NCBI GenBank assembly: GCA_900540895.1
Contig: UQHV01000018.1
Location: 1-47,697 of the forward strand
Origin: an uncultured Collinsella sp.
Lineage (GTDB): Bacteria; Actinomycetota; Coriobacteriia; Coriobacteriales; Coriobacteriaceae
Reading direction: 5' to 3'
Length of the DNA: 47,697 nucleotides
In this document: piece after piece, positions 17,411 through 25,130 of the stretch
Numbering within the stretch: the first letter of the stretch is position 1
Layout of the letters: each line of letters starts with the position of its first letter
Program-made: the position numbers and the translations under genes
The notes under the pieces: model-generated
The model's input: the letters and a program-made list of their open reading frames with translations, nothing else
Told to the model about the DNA's origin: nothing
Database searches by the model: none

Positions 17411-17448
17411 TTGTCAATGAATTCGGTGAACGGTAGTAAATACCGTTC
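17411..17448 (+). promoter_or_regulatory. Candidate promoter with overlapping inverted-repeat operator
   Basis: TTGTCA (17411-17416) and TAGTAA (17434-17439) are 17 bp apart. A perfect inverted repeat, GAACGGTA-N5-TACCGTTC (17428-17448), covers the -10 element, the usual place for a repressor site. It would control the transporter and sugar-catabolism genes that follow, giving a leader of about 140 nt. Confidence 0.4.
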
Positions 17449-17585
17449 AAGCGTATGTATGTATCGGTCGCCGAGCGCGGCACCTCAGTTGGGTTCGTCG
17501 GTAGGTAAGGTATATATCGTCCGCAAGTTGCGCGGGGGCAAGTCTAGGTGCTCCCGAGTAAGATTCTCTATTGATAGGAGAAGAC

Positions 17586-19199
17586 ATGGCCATCATCAAC
17601 AAGGGTATGTCCAGGCGTTCGTTCCTCGGCCTCACCGGCAGCGTCGCTGCTGTCGCCGGCCTTGGTCTCACTGGCTGCGGTGGCAGCTCTAGCGACGAGG
17701 GTTCCGCTTCCGGCTCCACCGATTCCGCCAACCGTGGCGGCGGCGTGATCACCGCTGGTTCCGCTTACGCTCCGTCCAGCTTCGATCCCGCCAGCACCGG
17801 CTCCGCTGTGGGCCTGGGTGCTAACTGGCACGTCGTCGAGGGCCTCTACGGCATCGATTACCACGACTACAGCACCTTCAACGAGCTCGCCACCGACGAT
17901 CCCAAGTCTGTGGACGACACCACTTTCGAGGTCACCATCCGCAAGGGCGCCAAGTTCTCCGATGGCACCGAGGTCACCGCTGACGATGTCGTTGCCTCCT
18001 ACACCGCTTGCGCCGCTTCCGCTACCTATGCTCCGTTCTTCCAGCCCTTCGAGTCCATCGAGGCCAAGGACGCCAGCACCGTGACGGTCAAGACCAAGGT
18101 CCCCAACTTCTCCCTGCTCAAGGATCGTCTGGCCATCGTCCGCGTTACCCCGGCCACCCAGACCGAGGAGGATCGCGCCAAGCAGCCGATCGGCTCCGGC
18201 CCCTGGATGTACGACTCTATCTCCGATACCGAGATCACCCTGGTTCCCAACCCCGAGTACAACGGTGAGTATGCTGCCGAGGATAAGAAGATCCAGTACA
18301 GCATCCTGACCGACCCCACTGCTCGCGTTACCGCTCAGCAGGAGGGCTCCACGCTCGTTATGGAGCTCGTTACCGCTGACGCCGTCGACCAGCTCGAGAG
18401 CGCCGGCTGCAAGATTGACAACGTTCAGGGTTTCGGCACCCGCTTCATCATGTTCAACGTCGCCAAGGAGCCTTGGAACAACGTCAAGGTCCGTCAGGCT
18501 GTCATGTATGCGCTCGACACCGAGAAGATGGTCAGCAACACCTTCGCCGGCCTTGCCACCGCTGCCAGCTGCTACCTGCCCAAGAGCTTCACCAACTATC
18601 ATGAGGCTTCCACGGTGTACAAGACCGACACCAAGAAGGCTAAGAAGCTCATCGAGGAGTCTGGCATCACCCCGGGTGCCATCACCCTGCGCACCACCGA
18701 CAACGAGCAGATTAAGGGCATGGCCGCCCAGGTCAAGAACGACCTCGACGCTCTCGGCTTCGATGTGACCATCCAGACCGATACCTCGCCGGCCACCTAC
18801 GCCGCCATCGACGGCGGCGAGGCCTACGATATCCTCCTTGCCCCTGGCGATCCTTCCTGCTTCGGCGCCGACCCCGACCTGCTGCTCAACTGGTGGTACG
18901 GCGACAACGTCTGGATGCAGACCCGTTGCCCGTGGAAGGAGTCCGCTGAGTGGCAGAAGCTCCACGGTCTCATGGACGAGGCTCTTGCCGCCGAGGGCGA
19001 CGAGCAGCAGAAGAAGTGGAACGAGTGTTTCGACATCATTGCCGACAACGCCGTTCTGTACCCCGTTGTCCACGTCAAGACCGTCTCCGCTTCTTGGGAC
19101 GATCCGTCCACTGCGCCCAATGGCGAGGCCCTCGATGGTTTCAAGGGCATCGGCACGACGAGCATGTCCTTCAGGGGCGTTGCGACCGTCAAGGCGTAA
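17586..19199 (+). CDS. ABC transporter substrate-binding lipoprotein, family 5 (putative sialic acid/amino sugar)
   Basis: This 537-residue protein has a Tat-type signal (MSRRSFLG, Arg10-Arg11), a hydrophobic stretch and a lipobox LTGC with Cys31, so it should be a lipid-anchored extracellular binding protein. The mature region is a family-5 solute-binding domain (peptide/nickel/opine type), with RKGAKFSDGTEVTADDVV and IGSGPWMYD as family motifs. Family 5 includes peptide binders but also sialic-acid binders such as SatA of Haemophilus ducreyi. The aldolase, ROK kinase and NanE downstream make an amino sugar the likelier ligand; this is inference. The ATG at 17586 has GATAGGAGAAG upstream. 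Codons are strongly biased (TTC, AAG, GCC, CTC), as expected of a highly expressed gene. Confidence 0.85.
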   Translation: MAIINKGMSRRSFLGLTGSVAAVAGLGLTGCGGSSSDEGSASGSTDSANRGGGVITAGSAYAPSSFDPASTGSAVGLGANWHVVEGLYGIDYHDYSTFNELATDDPKSVDDTTFEVTIRKGAKFSDGTEVTADDVVASYTACAASATYAPFFQPFESIEAKDASTVTVKTKVPNFSLLKDRLAIVRVTPATQTEEDRAKQPIGSGPWMYDSISDTEITLVPNPEYNGEYAAEDKKIQYSILTDPTARVTAQQEGSTLVMELVTADAVDQLESAGCKIDNVQGFGTRFIMFNVAKEPWNNVKVRQAVMYALDTEKMVSNTFAGLATAASCYLPKSFTNYHEASTVYKTDTKKAKKLIEESGITPGAITLRTTDNEQIKGMAAQVKNDLDALGFDVTIQTDTSPATYAAIDGGEAYDILLAPGDPSCFGADPDLLLNWWYGDNVWMQTRCPWKESAEWQKLHGLMDEALAAEGDEQQKKWNECFDIIADNAVLYPVVHVKTVSASWDDPSTAPNGEALDGFKGIGTTSMSFRGVATVKA

Positions 19200-19261
19200 G
19201 ACTCGCTTGAGTCTATATGCAGGATGTCGGTCGTTGGGACCGTATCCTCATAGTTGAAACA

Positions 19262-19295
19262 AAGACCCGGGCGGCAACGATGTCGCTCGGGTCTT
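19262..19295 (+). terminator. Attenuator hairpin between binding-protein and permease genes
   Basis: AAGACCCGGGCG and CGCTCGGGTCTT pair with one mismatch around a 10-nt loop, followed by GTAATG. Partial termination here would give more binding protein than membrane components. A hairpin is in the equivalent place of the second transporter (37326-37353). Confidence 0.6.
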
Positions 19296-19356
19296 GTAAT
19301 GAGTATCCGTACTCATATACCAGTTGGTCCTACCGACAAAAGAAAGGGGAGAGAAC

Positions 19357-20313
19357 GTGAACAACTTGCTACGTTTGATTGGAAGGCGTCTTGTGGCGCT
19401 GCCGATCATGGCATTGGGCGTCACCGTCCTGGTGTTCTTCCTTATGTCGTTCTCCAAGACCGACCCCGCCTACACGGCGTTGGGTGACGGTGCCTCGCCC
19501 GAGGCGGTTGCCGAGTACCATGAGAAGTATGGTCTGGACGACCCCTGGCCCGTGCGCTACGTGCGCTATATGGGCGATTTGATCCATGGCGACATGGGCA
19601 CCTATGGTGCTGCCCGCAACTCCGTTGCCAAGCGCATCTCCACGGCCCTGCCCGTCACGATGCAGCTGACCTTCATCGGTCTTGCCATCGGTGCGGTCGT
19701 TTCGTTTTTGCTCGGCGTCATCGCGGCACTGTATCGCGACAAATGGCCGGACCAAGTAATCCGTGTCTTTTCCATCGCCGGCTTGGCAACCCCGTCGTTC
19801 TGGCTTGCCGTTCTGTTGATCCTGCTGTTCTCTTCCTACCTTAAGGTGCTCCCGGCATCGGGCGCTCTGCCTCACTTCACCACGAATCCGGTTGGCTATC
19901 TGGGGCGTATGATCATGCCCGCTATCGCCTTGGCATTTCCGCTGACGGGCCAGATGACTCGTATCGTGCGTACCGCCATGGTCGAGGAGCTCGACAAGGA
20001 TTATGTCCGTATGGCTCGCGGCGCCGGCGTTCCCGAGAAGGTCGTCGTCGGCATCAACGTTCTTCGCAATGCGCTGATCACCCCGGTCACCACCCTCGGT
20101 CTTAAGATCGGTTACCTCATGGGCGGCGCCGTCGTCATCGAGGTTATCTTCAACCTCCCCGGCATGGGCACCGCGATTCTGCAGGGCGTTCAGGGCAACG
20201 AGGCGAACCTGGTTCAGGGCGTCGTCATCGTCGTTGCTCTTGCCTTCATCATCATCAACATCGTGGTTGACATGCTCTACCTGCTCATCAACCCGCGCAT
20301 CAGGACGGTGTAG
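19357..20313 (+). CDS. ABC transporter permease, OppB/DppB type
   Basis: This 318-residue protein has six predicted membrane helices and the OppB-type N-terminus (LLRLIGRRLVALPIMALGV). The cytoplasmic coupling loop reads DYVRMARGAGVPEKVVVGINVLRNALITPV, quoted here as YVRMARGAGVPEKV plus NVLRNALITPV, which docks the ATPase. I start at GTG 19357, preceded by AAAGGGGAGAGAAC at ideal spacing; an ATG 11 codons upstream would place that site inside the coding region. It pairs with the fused permease-ATPase that begins 3 bp after its stop. Family homologues pass peptides, nickel, opines or amino sugars; the specificity comes from the binding protein. Confidence 0.9.
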   Translation: MNNLLRLIGRRLVALPIMALGVTVLVFFLMSFSKTDPAYTALGDGASPEAVAEYHEKYGLDDPWPVRYVRYMGDLIHGDMGTYGAARNSVAKRISTALPVTMQLTFIGLAIGAVVSFLLGVIAALYRDKWPDQVIRVFSIAGLATPSFWLAVLLILLFSSYLKVLPASGALPHFTTNPVGYLGRMIMPAIALAFPLTGQMTRIVRTAMVEELDKDYVRMARGAGVPEKVVVGINVLRNALITPVTTLGLKIGYLMGGAVVIEVIFNLPGMGTAILQGVQGNEANLVQGVVIVVALAFIIINIVVDMLYLLINPRIRTV

Positions 20314-20316
20314 ATT

Positions 20317-22332
20317 ATGGTAAAGATTCGAGAGAAGCAAACCGAGCAGCTCGAGAAGGCTGCCTCCAAGGGGCTCAAGCTCGGTGGCTGGAAGAAGATG
20401 ACGCTGTCTTCTAAGATTGCCGCCGTCGTGCTGGTGCTGGTCGCCCTGACTGCGATTCTGGCGCCCCTTCTTGCCCCCTATAGCCCGGTCGAGATCTTTA
20501 CGGCTCGCCAGGCTCCCGGCAACGGATTTATCTTCGGTACCGACGATAAGGGTCGCGACATTCTGTCGCGTATGCTCTACGGTGGTCGTTACTCGCTGAT
20601 TATCGGCTTTGGCGCCACCGCCATGGCTCTGGTCTGCGGCTCGGTCGTGGGCGCCCTTGCAGCGGTTTCGCGCAAGGCCGTCTCCGAGACGATCATGCGT
20701 ATCTTGGACATCATCATGTCCATCCCGGGCATCGCCCTCGCGGCCGTCTTCGTCTCCATCCTGGGCAACTCCGTGCCGTCGATCATCTTCGCCATCGGCT
20801 TTATGTACACTCCGCAGATTGCCCGTATCGTACGCGCCAATATCGTGTCCGAGTACGGCGAGGACTATGTCCGCGCGGTCATCGTTTCCGGCGCCAAGGC
20901 TCCGTGGATTTTGATTAAGCATGTTCTGCGTAACTGCATCGCCCCGATCATGGTCTTCACCGTTACCCTGGTCGCCGACGCCATCATCTTCGAGGCCTCG
21001 CTGACCTTCATCGGCGCTGGTATCCAGGAGCCCACCGCTACCTGGGGCAACATCCTCGCCGACGCCCGCGGCGGCGTGCTCGCCGGTCGTTGGTGGCAGG
21101 CGCTGTTCCCGGGCCTAGCCATCATGATCACCTGCCTGGCGCTCAACATCCTCTCCGAGGGCATTACCGACGCCATGGCCGCTGCTCCCTCCGCTGCCCT
21201 GGATCCTACCGATTCCTCCAAGCGTCGCGAGGCCGACCTGCTGGTCTCCGACCCCGTTCGCGCCTACAAGGAGCAGGCCCAGTCCCTCTCCGCTCGCCTT
21301 GGCGCCCTGCGCGATGTCGAGCTCAAGCGTGACGATCGCCACGTGCCCGACGAGTCCGTTGAGCCGATTCTCTCGGTCCGTGACTTCTGCATCCAGTTTG
21401 AGCATCACGGTGATATCAACGTCGTCGACCATGTCAACTTTGACGTTCGTCCTGGTCAGACCATGGGCCTGGTGGGCGAGTCCGGTTGCGGTAAGTCCAT
21501 CACCACGCTGGCCATCATGGGCCTGACCGACGATGACGAGCATCTTTCCGGCGAGGTTCTCTGGGAGGGTCGCGACCTGCTCAAGATGAGCAAGAAGGAG
21601 TGGTTCGGCCTGCGCGGTACCGATATCGCTATGGTCTATCAGGACGCCCTGTCCTCGCTTAATCCCTCCATGCTCATCTCTGCCCAGATGAAGCAGCTCA
21701 CCAAGCGCGGCGGAACCCGCAGCGCCGAGGAGCTCCTGGAGCTCGTCGGCCTCGATCCCAAGCGCACGCTCGAGAGCTATCCGCACGAGCTTTCCGGCGG
21801 CCAGCGTCAGCGTGTCCTGATCGCTATGGCCCTTACCCGCGACCCCAAGCTGGTCATCTGCGACGAGCCCACGACCGCTCTGGACGTTACCGTCCAGAAG
21901 CAGGTCATCAAGCTGCTCAACGATCTTCAGGCCAAGCTCGGCTTTGCCATGATCTTTGTTTCGCATGACCTGGCTCTGGTCGCCGAGGTTGCCCATAACA
22001 TCACGGTTATGTACGCTGGCCAGGTTATCGAGCAGGCACCCACCAAGGAGCTGCTCACCAACCCGATCCACGAGTACACCCGCGGTCTTCTGGGCTCCGT
22101 TCTGTCCATCGAGAGCGGCTCGGGCCGTCTGCACCAGGTCCCCGGCGCCGTTCCCAGCCCGCGCGATTTCCCCAAGGGCGATCGCTTCGCACCCCGCTCG
22201 AGCCATCCGCGTATTGGCCTGGATACCCGTCCGGTCTTCAAGCGCGTGCCCGGCACCGAGCACTTCTATTCCGAGCTCCCCGACGAGGTGCTCAAGGCAA
22301 ATGGTTTGACCCCTCACGCGGAGGTGATGTAG
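20317..22332 (+). CDS. Fused ABC permease-ATPase (OppC-OppD type)
   Basis: This 671-residue protein joins two subunits that are separate in most peptide transporters. Residues 1-300 are an OppC-type permease: a cytoplasmic N-terminus, APLLAPYSP, GTDDKGRDILSR and the coupling loop YVRAVIVSGAKAPW. After a linker, residues 348-600 form an ATPase with Walker A GLVGESGCGKS (about 385-395), signature LSGGQRQRV (about 492-500) and Walker B LVICDEPTTALDV. The C-terminal oligopeptide-type domain keeps its frame (GDRFAPRSSHP ... EHFYSE), but all four positions that hold Cys in the other transporter's ATPase are replaced. It begins 3 bp after the first permease and the second ATPase abuts it. Such fusions are known in actinobacteria; both domains look intact. 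Confidence 0.92.
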   Translation: MVKIREKQTEQLEKAASKGLKLGGWKKMTLSSKIAAVVLVLVALTAILAPLLAPYSPVEIFTARQAPGNGFIFGTDDKGRDILSRMLYGGRYSLIIGFGATAMALVCGSVVGALAAVSRKAVSETIMRILDIIMSIPGIALAAVFVSILGNSVPSIIFAIGFMYTPQIARIVRANIVSEYGEDYVRAVIVSGAKAPWILIKHVLRNCIAPIMVFTVTLVADAIIFEASLTFIGAGIQEPTATWGNILADARGGVLAGRWWQALFPGLAIMITCLALNILSEGITDAMAAAPSAALDPTDSSKRREADLLVSDPVRAYKEQAQSLSARLGALRDVELKRDDRHVPDESVEPILSVRDFCIQFEHHGDINVVDHVNFDVRPGQTMGLVGESGCGKSITTLAIMGLTDDDEHLSGEVLWEGRDLLKMSKKEWFGLRGTDIAMVYQDALSSLNPSMLISAQMKQLTKRGGTRSAEELLELVGLDPKRTLESYPHELSGGQRQRVLIAMALTRDPKLVICDEPTTALDVTVQKQVIKLLNDLQAKLGFAMIFVSHDLALVAEVAHNITVMYAGQVIEQAPTKELLTNPIHEYTRGLLGSVLSIESGSGRLHQVPGAVPSPRDFPKGDRFAPRSSHPRIGLDTRPVFKRVPGTEHFYSELPDEVLKANGLTPHAEVM

Positions 22333-23160
22333 ATGAGCGATACCGCAGTCAACGGCGTCGAGCCGATCATCTTCCTTGATGACGTCCACGTCACCTTTAG
22401 GACCCGTACCGGCTCGATTCTGCACCCCAACCTGGTTCACGCCGTCCAGGGTGTAACGATTAAGCTCATGCCCGGTCAGACGATCGGCATCGTCGGCGAG
22501 TCCGGTTGCGGTAAGTCCACCACCGCTAACGTCATGTGCGGCCTGCAGGCCCCCACGAGCGGCAAGGTCTACTTTAAGGGCAAGGACGTTACCAAACGTA
22601 CCGCCGAGGACCGTCGCCACATGGGTCGCGTCATCTCGGTCGTGTTCCAGAACCCGGCCACGGCGCTCAACCCCCGCATGGTCGTTCGCGAGCAGCTGCT
22701 CGACCCCATGCGCGTCCACAACCTGGGTACCGAGGCCGAGCAGGAGAAGCGCGTCAAGGAACTCTTGGAGCTCACCGGTCTGCCCAGCTCCGCTGCCGAG
22801 GTTCTTCCCGGCCAGCTTTCGGGCGGCCAGCGTCAGCGCGTCGCAATTGCCCGTGCCCTGTCGCTGAACCCCGATGCCATCATCGCCGACGAGCCCACCT
22901 CGGCTCTGGACGTTTCGGTCCGCGCGCAGATTCTGAACCTGCTGACTGACCTTAAGAAGGAGCTCGGCCTGGCCATGGTGTTCATCAGCCATGACATCCA
23001 GACGGTCCGCTATATCTCTGACGACATCATCGTTATGAATGGCGGCAAGATCGTCGAGCAGGGCGAGGCCAAGCAGGTCTTCCAGCACCCCCAGGACCCC
23101 TACACCAAGATGCTGCTCGGCGCTGCGCCGTCGCTGCTGCATCCCAAGCTCGGCGAGTAA
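22333..23160 (+). CDS. ABC transporter ATPase, OppF type, short form
   Basis: This 275-residue ATPase carries Walker A GIVGESGCGKST (about 53-64), Q-loop VFQNPATALNPRM, signature LSGGQRQRVAIARAL (about 160-174), Walker B AIIADEPTSALDV and a switch histidine in VFISHDIQTV. It ends at LLHPKLGE, just where OppF proteins normally continue into a cysteine-containing C-terminal domain, so that domain is missing. Its ATG follows the TAG of the fused permease-ATPase immediately, with AGGTGATG before it. It should form the nucleotide-binding heterodimer with the ATPase half of the fusion. An inverted repeat lies after its stop. Confidence 0.92.
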   Translation: MSDTAVNGVEPIIFLDDVHVTFRTRTGSILHPNLVHAVQGVTIKLMPGQTIGIVGESGCGKSTTANVMCGLQAPTSGKVYFKGKDVTKRTAEDRRHMGRVISVVFQNPATALNPRMVVREQLLDPMRVHNLGTEAEQEKRVKELLELTGLPSSAAEVLPGQLSGGQRQRVAIARALSLNPDAIIADEPTSALDVSVRAQILNLLTDLKKELGLAMVFISHDIQTVRYISDDIIVMNGGKIVEQGEAKQVFQHPQDPYTKMLLGAAPSLLHPKLGE

Positions 23161-23176
23161 CCTCGCTTTCCCTCCC

Positions 23177-23204
23177 GTGCGCCCGGTTCCCTTGCCGGGC
23201 GCAC
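23177..23204 (+). terminator. Hairpin after the transporter genes
   Basis: A perfect 10-bp stem (GTGCGCCCGG / CCGGGCGCAC) with an 8-nt loop is located between the ATPase and esterase genes. No T run follows, so it may be an mRNA-stabilising or processing element, or a weak attenuator, not a full stop. Confidence 0.45.
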
Positions 23205-23240
23205 CTCCGTTGCGATTTCGAAAGGTTGGGTTCACGAGCC

Positions 23241-24218
23241 ATGCCAAGTGCTCAGGAGCTACAACATCAATTTGGTGAATATCGAGGCGCCATGCCCCGT
23301 CCATCAGATTTCGATCTCTTTTGGAAGGATCGCATGGCCGAGGCCGACGCCGTCGGGCTTGACTATGCGATCGAGACGGCATCGGTCACCGATGCCGCGA
23401 CCTGCCAGCTTTTCGACCTCTGGTATACCGGCATGTGTGGCGCTCGCCTGCATGCCAAGTACCTTAAACCCGTCTCGGACGAGCCCGTGCCATTGGTGCT
23501 TCAGTTTCATGGGTATCCGGGTGCAAGCCGCAGCTGGTTTGAGCAGGCGTCGTTTGCGGGCATGGGCATGGCACTCATCGCCCTCGACTGCCCCGGCCAA
23601 GGAGGTCCCTCCGAGGACATTGGTGGATTTGAGGGCACAACGGTTGCCGGGCATATCGTCGCCGGCATCGACGGCGACCCGGCCAACCTCTACTATGTCC
23701 GCTTACACCAAGATATTCGAATCCTGTGCCGTATTGTTCGTGAGCTCGAGGGCATCGATCTTGCCCGTGTGTTTGTGAACGGCGCGTCGCAGGGCGGCGG
23801 TTTGGGTATTGCGACCTGTGCGCTTAATAGCGAGCTTATCAATCGTGCCGCCATCCTCTATCCCTTCCTGTCGGATTTCCGCCTGGTCTGGGATTTGGAT
23901 GCCGACGACATTGCCTACGAAGGCCTGCGCTATTGGTCTCGCTGGTTTGATGAGGACTCGACTCGTATTGACGAAGCCTATGCCAAGCTGGCGTACTTCG
24001 ATTCCAAGAACTTTGCCCCTATGGTCAAATGCCCCGTGCTGTTTGGCACTGGCACAGCCGATATCGTCTGTCCGCCAGCGACGCAGTTTGCGGTCTATAA
24101 CAACCTGACCTGCGAAAAGCGTCATGAGTTCTTTGAAGGCTTTGGCCACGAGGAGATTCAGGATTTTGACGATTTGATCATTCCGTTTTTCTGCAAGGGA
24201 GGGGAGGCTCATGTCTAA
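23241..24218 (+). CDS. CE7-like acetyl esterase (acetylxylan esterase/cephalosporin-C deacetylase family)
   Basis: This 325-residue alpha/beta-hydrolase shows the family-specific features of CE7: oxyanion region LQFHGYPGASRSW, the CPGQGG version of the RGQ motif, nucleophile Ser183 in GASQGGG, Asp274 in GTGTADIVCPP and His303 in GFGHEE. There is no signal peptide, so it acts in the cytoplasm. CE7 enzymes remove acetyl groups from small sugars. Between an amino-sugar-type ABC importer and an aldolase/kinase/epimerase set, removal of O-acetyl groups from imported sialic acid is a reasonable role, but that is inference. The ATG at 23241 is preferred; a TTG 5 codons upstream abuts AAAGG too closely. 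The next gene, a paralogue, overlaps its end by 8 bp. Confidence 0.85.
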   Translation: MPSAQELQHQFGEYRGAMPRPSDFDLFWKDRMAEADAVGLDYAIETASVTDAATCQLFDLWYTGMCGARLHAKYLKPVSDEPVPLVLQFHGYPGASRSWFEQASFAGMGMALIALDCPGQGGPSEDIGGFEGTTVAGHIVAGIDGDPANLYYVRLHQDIRILCRIVRELEGIDLARVFVNGASQGGGLGIATCALNSELINRAAILYPFLSDFRLVWDLDADDIAYEGLRYWSRWFDEDSTRIDEAYAKLAYFDSKNFAPMVKCPVLFGTGTADIVCPPATQFAVYNNLTCEKRHEFFEGFGHEEIQDFDDLIIPFFCKGGEAHV

Positions 24219-25062
24219 GTGCGAGAGCAATGTTGACGAGCTGATTGTCCCCGGGCTCGTGGGAATTCCTGGAACGGTTTCGTCAAGGCTCGCAGAATAT
24301 CGGGACTGGCGCGGTGATGTCCAAGCAGATGTTTCTGATTTAGAGACATGCGCTTCGAATCTTGAGATTCAAGGCCTGGCCATTACGGCGATTGACTTTG
24401 TTAACCCCTGCGCCCGTTACTCGGAGGTCTCCTTTGAGCTCGGTGACGATGCGATTCACGCTCGTTTGATCGAGCCTGTCGGTCGTGCCCGAGTATCTGA
24501 GCGCGTGCCGCTGTGCCTGATGTTCCACGACATCGATCGGCCTGTGCGCGGCTGGCATCACATGACGAGATTTGCCGCCATGGGGTATGCCGTCCTCGCG
24601 CTGGATGACGATGTTGCTGGTGCGGACGACCTGCAGCGGGGGATTTCTTCGTCCGCTTTTGTCGAGCGCGTCCGTTGGGGTTGCGCGTTGGCGAAGGTGG
24701 CGCGCAATCTTGATGGCATGGACCCCGACCGCATCTTTGCATGGGGCGAGGGCCTTGGCGGCGGAGTCGCGCTGGCGGTTTCTGCTCTGGACGAGCGGGG
24801 CCTCGCCTGCACGGCGGTTGCCAATCCAATTCCCGGTGGCCTTGAGGCGCTGTCGTCTCGGGTGCGCGGATCGGTGCTCATGGGCACATCGCTCATGGAT
24901 GCCGCGAGCGACCCCAAGGGCCAGTTTGCCGTATTCAACGGTCTTGAGTGTGACCGGAGGCATATCGTCTATGCCAAATACGCTCACGAGCGCATCAATG
25001 CGTTCGAAAACGAAGTCGTCGACTTCTTTAACCAAACGTTCTACCCGTGTTCTTTGGCCTAG
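24211..25062 (+). CDS. Degenerate CE7-like hydrolase paralogue lacking the serine nucleophile
   Basis: This 283-residue protein is a diverged copy of the preceding esterase. The C-terminal part aligns closely: GTSLMDAASDPKGQFAVFNG against GTGTADIVCPPATQFAVYNN, and YAHERI against FGHEEI, so Asp230 and His259 are kept. The nucleophile elbow reads GEGLGG, with Gly181 in the serine position, and the CPGQG segment has become DDDVAG. The fold is probably intact but hydrolysis by the usual mechanism is not expected. It may be a binding or regulatory partner, or a decaying duplicate; the open frame and tight 8-bp coupling to the active copy favour function. The start has GGGAGGGGAGG directly upstream. 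Confidence 0.75.
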   Translation: MSKCESNVDELIVPGLVGIPGTVSSRLAEYRDWRGDVQADVSDLETCASNLEIQGLAITAIDFVNPCARYSEVSFELGDDAIHARLIEPVGRARVSERVPLCLMFHDIDRPVRGWHHMTRFAAMGYAVLALDDDVAGADDLQRGISSSAFVERVRWGCALAKVARNLDGMDPDRIFAWGEGLGGGVALAVSALDERGLACTAVANPIPGGLEALSSRVRGSVLMGTSLMDAASDPKGQFAVFNGLECDRRHIVYAKYAHERINAFENEVVDFFNQTFYPCSLA

Positions 25063-25130
25063 GCGGCCTGGACACTGCCAACAAGAGTGGGCGGCATAGG
25101 GCTGCCCGCCAGACAACTAAGGAGATTCTT

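Larger units (their letters stand above)
17221..17585 (+). other. Regulatory intergenic region before the sugar-uptake island
   Basis: These 365 bp hold no credible gene. They contain an AAACGTTT palindrome next to TTGACT (17315-17326), a candidate promoter and overlapping inverted repeat (17411-17448), and a leader hairpin (CGGGGGCA / TGCTCCCG type, 17533-17556) shortly before the binding-protein start. The AT-rich part is 17221-17345. No terminator for uvrC is visible. Confidence 0.6.

Noticed and set aside
17449..17585. Riboswitch or T-box in the transporter leader
   Set aside because: Only a simple 8-bp stem is visible; I could not match any conserved riboswitch or T-box core.
21115..23382. 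755-residue antisense frame across the ABC ATPase genes
   Set aside because: It crosses two well-supported ATPase genes in opposite direction and shows no family motifs; similar long shadows occur opposite gpmI, the binding proteins and the STAS-HATPase/phosphatase genes.
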